Positions 61,024 to 64,000 of a DNA stretch of 64,000 bases are shown one piece after another (position 1 is the stretch's first letter; each line of letters starts with the position of its first letter). The notes under the pieces are model-generated. The model was given only the letters and a program-made list of their open reading frames with translations. It had not been told where the DNA came from and ran no database searches. Source of the stretch: Halalkalicoccus sp. NIPERK01. Lineage in GTDB: Archaea > Halobacteriota > Halobacteria > Halobacteriales > Halalkalicoccaceae. Where the stretch lies: positions 1 to 64,000 of the forward strand of contig NZ_JASVVV010000006.1 in assembly GCF_030287405.1 (NCBI RefSeq), given 5' to 3'. A program made the translations under genes and the position numbers.

Positions 61024-61434
61024 ATGAGTGGTACACGGACCACGGGATCCGGGACGGCGGGGCGCGACCCCCCCGCGTTGCTCGGCCGGCTGTTGTTCGG
61101 CGGCATGTTGGCGGCTGCAGCGATCAACAGTTTCCGGGGATTGGAGGGACAGATCGCCTACGCGGAGTCGAAAAACATCGAATACGCGGAATATCTGGTC
61201 CCGTTCTCGAGCGGCATGCTCGCGTTCGGGAGCCTCGGGATCGTCCTCTGGCGGTTCCCGAGACTCGCGACGGGGGCCGTCGTGACGTTCTTCGCGGCGG
61301 TGACCCCGACGATGCACGATTTCTGGACCGCATCGGGCCAGGAGAGGCAGAACGAACTGAACCACTTCATCAAGAACGGTGCGATGCTGGGGGCGGCGCT
61401 CGCGTTCCTGCGGCGTGCGTCCCGCCAGTCGTAG
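61024..61434 (+). CDS. DoxX family membrane protein
   Basis: The 136-aa protein has four helices (about 19-38, 58-80, 82-98 and 115-130) and the DoxX pattern LGRLLFGGMLAAAAINSF, with SSGMLAFGSLGIVLWRFPR and the conserved ELNHFIKNGAMLGAAL. DoxX proteins are quinone- or thiol-stress linked membrane proteins, and in bacilli MhqP plays this role beside MhqO. It is divergent from the VOC dioxygenase over a 58-bp gap holding a TetR operator, so the two should be induced together. Confidence 0.85.
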   Translation: MSGTRTTGSGTAGRDPPALLGRLLFGGMLAAAAINSFRGLEGQIAYAESKNIEYAEYLVPFSSGMLAFGSLGIVLWRFPRLATGAVVTFFAAVTPTMHDFWTASGQERQNELNHFIKNGAMLGAALAFLRRASRQS

Positions 61435-61449
61435 CGAGAACCGAGCCGA

Positions 61450-62487
61450 TCAGGCCGTTTTCGATCGGTGCCACTCCCGAGCGAACAGGTCGAACGAGAT
61501 CTTCGCCGTACCGAGGATGACGGGTCCGATGAACAGACCGATGGGACCGAGGACCGCGATACCGCCGAAGATTCCGACGACGATCACCGCGGAGCTGAGT
61601 TCCCCGCTCTTGCCGATGACCGCGGGTCGGAGATACGTGTCCGACATGCTCACGAGCGTCCCGTACCCGACCAGCATCAGGGCCGCCACCGGCCGGCCAA
61701 CGACGAGGAGATATATCGTGAGGGGGACCCAGGTTCCGAACACGCCGATGAGGGGAAGCAACGCGAGCACGAACGTCGCGACCGTGAGAAAGACGACGCC
61801 CGGCACCTCCAGCACCCAGAACCCGATCCCGAGCAGTATCGCCTGAATGGCCGAGACGATGACGTTCCCGATGACCGACGCCCACATGAGACGATCGAGC
61901 CTCGTGAACAGCTCGTTTTTCACGCCGTCACTGATGGGGACGATCGTCTGGAGCCACGCGACCAGTCGATCGCCGTCGCGAAGCAGGCCGAAGACGACGA
62001 ACAGCGTCACGGTGATGCCGATCGCGATCGAGGGAATGCTGCCGATGATCTCGACCGCTCCCGAGAGCATCCCACCCACCCCGTTATCGACCTGTTGCTG
62101 GTTTTCCTCGTACGCCCGAAGCACGTCGCTCGAGTCGATCGAATAGCCGCTGCTCGCGAGGCGCTGCTGAATCGCCGAGGTGCTCAGCCCCTGTTGGATC
62201 AGGGTCTCCGTGAGCTCCGACGCCTGTTGAACCGCGACAAGGAGGACGTAGAGCACCGGAAGGATGAGCGTCAGAAGCGATGCGACGATGAGCGTCAGCG
62301 CCGATGCGGTCGAGCCGACGGCGCGCTTGAGCACGTTGTGGAGCGGCGCGAGCGCGTAGGCGAGCACCACGGCGAGCAGGATATACTGGAGGTACGGTAA
62401 CATGAGCAGCACCGCGAGAATGCCGCTCGCGAGCGCGATGAGCCCGAGTGCAGACCGTTCGGTGAGTCCGTGGCTCGTTCCGGTCAT
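61450..62487 (-). CDS. AI-2E family transporter
   Basis: The 345-aa protein has eight hydrophobic segments, an extended soluble loop (about 90-140) and the AI-2E family C-terminal motifs (LGIGFWVLEVPGVVFLTVAT, VFGTWVPLTIYLLVVGR, GYGTLVSMSDTYLRP, FGGIAVLGPIGLFIGPVILG). Members export small solutes or ions such as Na+/H+ in halophiles; the AI-2 role is limited to a few. It is convergent with the DoxX gene, so it is separately transcribed. The substrate is not predictable here. Confidence 0.85.
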   Translation of the reverse strand: MTGTSHGLTERSALGLIALASGILAVLLMLPYLQYILLAVVLAYALAPLHNVLKRAVGSTASALTLIVASLLTLILPVLYVLLVAVQQASELTETLIQQGLSTSAIQQRLASSGYSIDSSDVLRAYEENQQQVDNGVGGMLSGAVEIIGSIPSIAIGITVTLFVVFGLLRDGDRLVAWLQTIVPISDGVKNELFTRLDRLMWASVIGNVIVSAIQAILLGIGFWVLEVPGVVFLTVATFVLALLPLIGVFGTWVPLTIYLLVVGRPVAALMLVGYGTLVSMSDTYLRPAVIGKSGELSSAVIVVGIFGGIAVLGPIGLFIGPVILGTAKISFDLFAREWHRSKTA

Positions 62488-62599
62488 ACTAGAGCGGTGC
62501 CCGTCCTCGGTAAAGAGCGTATGTCGTACATCGCTCGATAGGTTATCTAGTCGACATCCTTCTCGAAGCCACCGACGGGGCGGTAGACGGAGCGGTGAG

Positions 62600-63166
62600 T
62601 CACTGACGGGAACGATACTGCGCGACGACGGCGTCGAGGTCGAGTCGCTCGTGGAGCCAGACGGCGAGTGCGAACGTCCCGACGCCGATCCCGACGCCGA
62701 CGAGGGTATCCGAGAAGTAGTGTGTCCCGAGATAGATCCGGGAGACGGCTATCGCTACCGCCAGGACGGCGACGGCGCCGAAGGGTAACACGGAGGAGCG
62801 ACGAGCGGTCATCGCGTAGATCGCACCGGCGGCCGCGTGTCCGGACGGTAACGACGAGGTGACCGTTTCGGCCCCGCCGGTCACACAGACCGGGCCCGGG
62901 GGGAACGGCCGCTGGATCGTCCACATCATCGTTCCGACGACGACGCCGGCGAGTGCGAGCGCGAGCGTGGCCGAGCGGAGTTCGTCGGTCCACCCGGCGA
63001 GATAGCAGATCCCGAGGAACACGAGCGCCGCGGTGGCCGACCCGAGGCCCGTGACCGACGTCATCGCCTCCGTCAGGAGCGGGGTTCGCACCGCCAGCGT
63101 CAGCTCGACGATCCGGTGGTCGATCCAGACGACGAACTCCAGCAGTTCGGCAAGGACAGCGTCCAT
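62600..63166 (-). CDS. PAP2-type membrane phosphatase, first motif altered
   Basis: The 188-aa protein has six helices and the PAP2 motifs: PSGH (about 107-110) and SRIYLGTHYFSD (about 141-152, SR-x5-H-x3-D). The first motif, normally K-x6-RP, ends correctly (QRPFPP) but has Thr in place of Lys at its start. Activity on lipid phosphates such as phosphatidic acid or polyprenyl diphosphate is therefore likely but possibly altered. It sits in the membrane with the active site facing outwards. Confidence 0.8.
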   Translation of the reverse strand: MDAVLAELLEFVVWIDHRIVELTLAVRTPLLTEAMTSVTGLGSATAALVFLGICYLAGWTDELRSATLALALAGVVVGTMMWTIQRPFPPGPVCVTGGAETVTSSLPSGHAAAGAIYAMTARRSSVLPFGAVAVLAVAIAVSRIYLGTHYFSDTLVGVGIGVGTFALAVWLHERLDLDAVVAQYRSRQ

Positions 63167-63288
63167 GCCCCGACGCTACGGGCCGTACCGGATTAGTCTC
63201 ACTGATCGGCGCATCAATGCGACAGCGGGCCGAACCGGCGCGTTACTCGGGCCCATAGAGATGTGGAGGTCCAAACGCGCGGTCACGG

Positions 63289-63675
63289 CTATCGGCGCAA
63301 CAGGACCACCAACACGGCGAGGAGGACGACCTGCGCGACCTTGTCGACGGCGTCCAGCGTGCCCATGTCGGCGGGAAAGGACTTTCCCATTCCCACGAAG
63401 TTGACCCAGTACCAGAGGACGATCTGGACCAGTACGAACGGGATGCCGACGGCGTAGACCGCTCTCCGGTGGAAGTCGACGAGCACGAGGGCGACGGCCC
63501 CGACGAAGCCGAGGCCGGCGAGGACGAAACTGATACCGAGCGTCGACGGGAAGAACCACGCCCCGATCAGGAGGTGCACGCCCGCCGAGACGAGGGCGCA
63601 GAGGATGCCGAGCCAGTGGAGGCCGTCTAGCGTGTCGATGCCGAGCGCCATCCCGCGGGTCTCTGTCGTGCTCAT
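63289..63675 (-). CDS. small membrane protein, unknown function (128 aa)
   Basis: From the ATG at 63675 four hydrophobic helices (about 16-36, 44-64, 70-90 and 105-127) are separated by short polar turns; the C-terminus is basic (LLRR). The pattern LHWLGILCALVSAGVHLLIG and ADMGTLDAVDKVAQ resembles a small haloarchaeal membrane family of unknown function. Nothing indicates a substrate. Confidence 0.65.
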   Translation of the reverse strand: MSTTETRGMALGIDTLDGLHWLGILCALVSAGVHLLIGAWFFPSTLGISFVLAGLGFVGAVALVLVDFHRRAVYAVGIPFVLVQIVLWYWVNFVGMGKSFPADMGTLDAVDKVAQVVLLAVLVVLLRR

Positions 63676-63945
63676 ACCCCCCACCACGGGATGGGGCCAC
63701 ATAGGTACTGTCAACGTACCGCTCGACGTCGGGATCGTGTACCGAGGCACTGCGCTCACGGTCACGGTCGGAGAATCGACCATTCATTCGGTAGTTTCGC
63801 GTGCTCGTACCACCGTCGTTCACGCCGTGACCGTGCGGGTACACCGGCCCGGACGTCCGCCGGATCTCGCGACACACCCATCCCCTCGGTCATCGACGGC
63901 TACCTAGACCGTACGCTTAATCACGATCTCCGTGTAGCGGACGCC

Positions 63946-64000
63946 GTGGACGACAACGACCGCTCCATCGTCGGCTTCGTCATGATCGGCCACATGATGG
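63946..64000 (+). CDS. start of an MFS transporter, cut by window end
   Basis: From the GTG at 63946 the frame reads VDDNDRSIVGFVMIGHMM to the edge. This short hydrophilic start followed by a membrane helix with a Gly-His pair is how haloarchaeal MFS transporters of this type begin. Only 18 codons are visible. A TATA-like CTTAATC (63916-63922) lies about 27 bp upstream. On the minus strand the same bases are also open, so the assignment is not certain. Confidence 0.5.
   Translation, partial: MDDNDRSIVGFVMIGHMM

Noticed and set aside
63904-64000. Minus-strand C-terminus ending VVVVHGVRYTEIVIKRTV at the window end
   Set aside because: The plus-strand frame beginning at 63946 looks like an MFS transporter start with an upstream TATA-like word, and the two overlap almost fully. 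The minus frame remains a weaker alternative.
1-64000. CRISPR array, rRNA, tRNA or intact insertion sequence
   Set aside because: No regular repeat-spacer pattern, no tRNA cloverleaf, no rRNA segment and no transposase ORF was found on reading both strands.

Overview
The window is chromosomal DNA from a haloarchaeon (class Halobacteria). The evidence is the high GC content, the strongly acidic predicted proteins, abundant twin-arginine (Tat) signals with or without archaeal lipoboxes, a TFB transcription factor, three bacterio-opsin-activator type HTH_10 regulators, a halocyanin, and TATA boxes about 25-28 bp upstream of start codons (leaderless transcripts). I do not commit to a genus. No rRNA, tRNA, CRISPR array or intact insertion sequence was found.

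Layout. 1-5.6 kb: the 5' part of a Tat-exported beta-helix protein, several small haloarchaeal proteins (two with zinc-binding motifs, one HalOD1), and a 918-aa receiver/PAS/GAF/HTH_10 sensor-regulator. 5.7-11.1 kb: a membrane protein and a 1603-aa multicopper oxidase of three tandem cupredoxin repeats whose copper motifs are in permuted order, as I recall for MnxG-type manganese oxidases. 11.5-17.5 kb: HAD hydrolase, a CARDB-like lipoprotein, TFB, membrane proteins and a sugar-1-phosphate nucleotidylyltransferase. 17.6-26.6 kb: an iron alcohol dehydrogenase with a lactonase (resembling gamma-butyrolactone catabolism), a sensor kinase with a divergent response regulator, two HTH_10 regulators, a dolichyl-phosphate-sugar synthase type glycosyltransferase, UDP-glucose dehydrogenase and a CBS protein. 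26.6-43.3 kb: an FNT transporter fused to UspA domains, a GH13 glucosidase, FKBP, two aminotransferases, exported beta-propeller or lipoproteins, SDR, an FAD hydroxylase and an isopropylmalate/tartrate dehydrogenase family enzyme. 43.8-50.8 kb: a double-domain halocyanin divergent from copper nitrite reductase NirK, an exported protein plus beta-helix operon, an M14-type deacylase and cysteine synthase. 52-64 kb: a catabolic and stress region (DAO oxidase, HDAC-like amidohydrolase, ThDP enzyme, TMEM175 channel, TatD-like and FAH hydrolases, TetR regulator, ring-cleaving VOC dioxygenase, DoxX), then AI-2E exporter, PAP2 phosphatase, a membrane protein, and the first codons of an MFS transporter.

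Working links. NirK and halocyanin form a plausible periplasmic nitrite reduction module. The nucleotidylyltransferase, UDP-glucose dehydrogenase and glycosyltransferase fit UDP-sugar supply and surface glycosylation. A shared palindrome, TTACCANGTGGTA, lies in front of both the FAH/TatD operon and the VOC dioxygenase/DoxX divergent pair on either side of the TetR gene, suggesting one quinone/aromatic-stress regulon.

The most unusual signal is a family of four intergenic elements, three of exactly 113 nt and one of 105 nt. They have about 12-nt terminal inverted repeats (TACTGTCGGTCA). In every copy the first three bases are the TGA stop codon of the adjoining gene, and every such gene encodes a membrane protein ending in a transmembrane helix.
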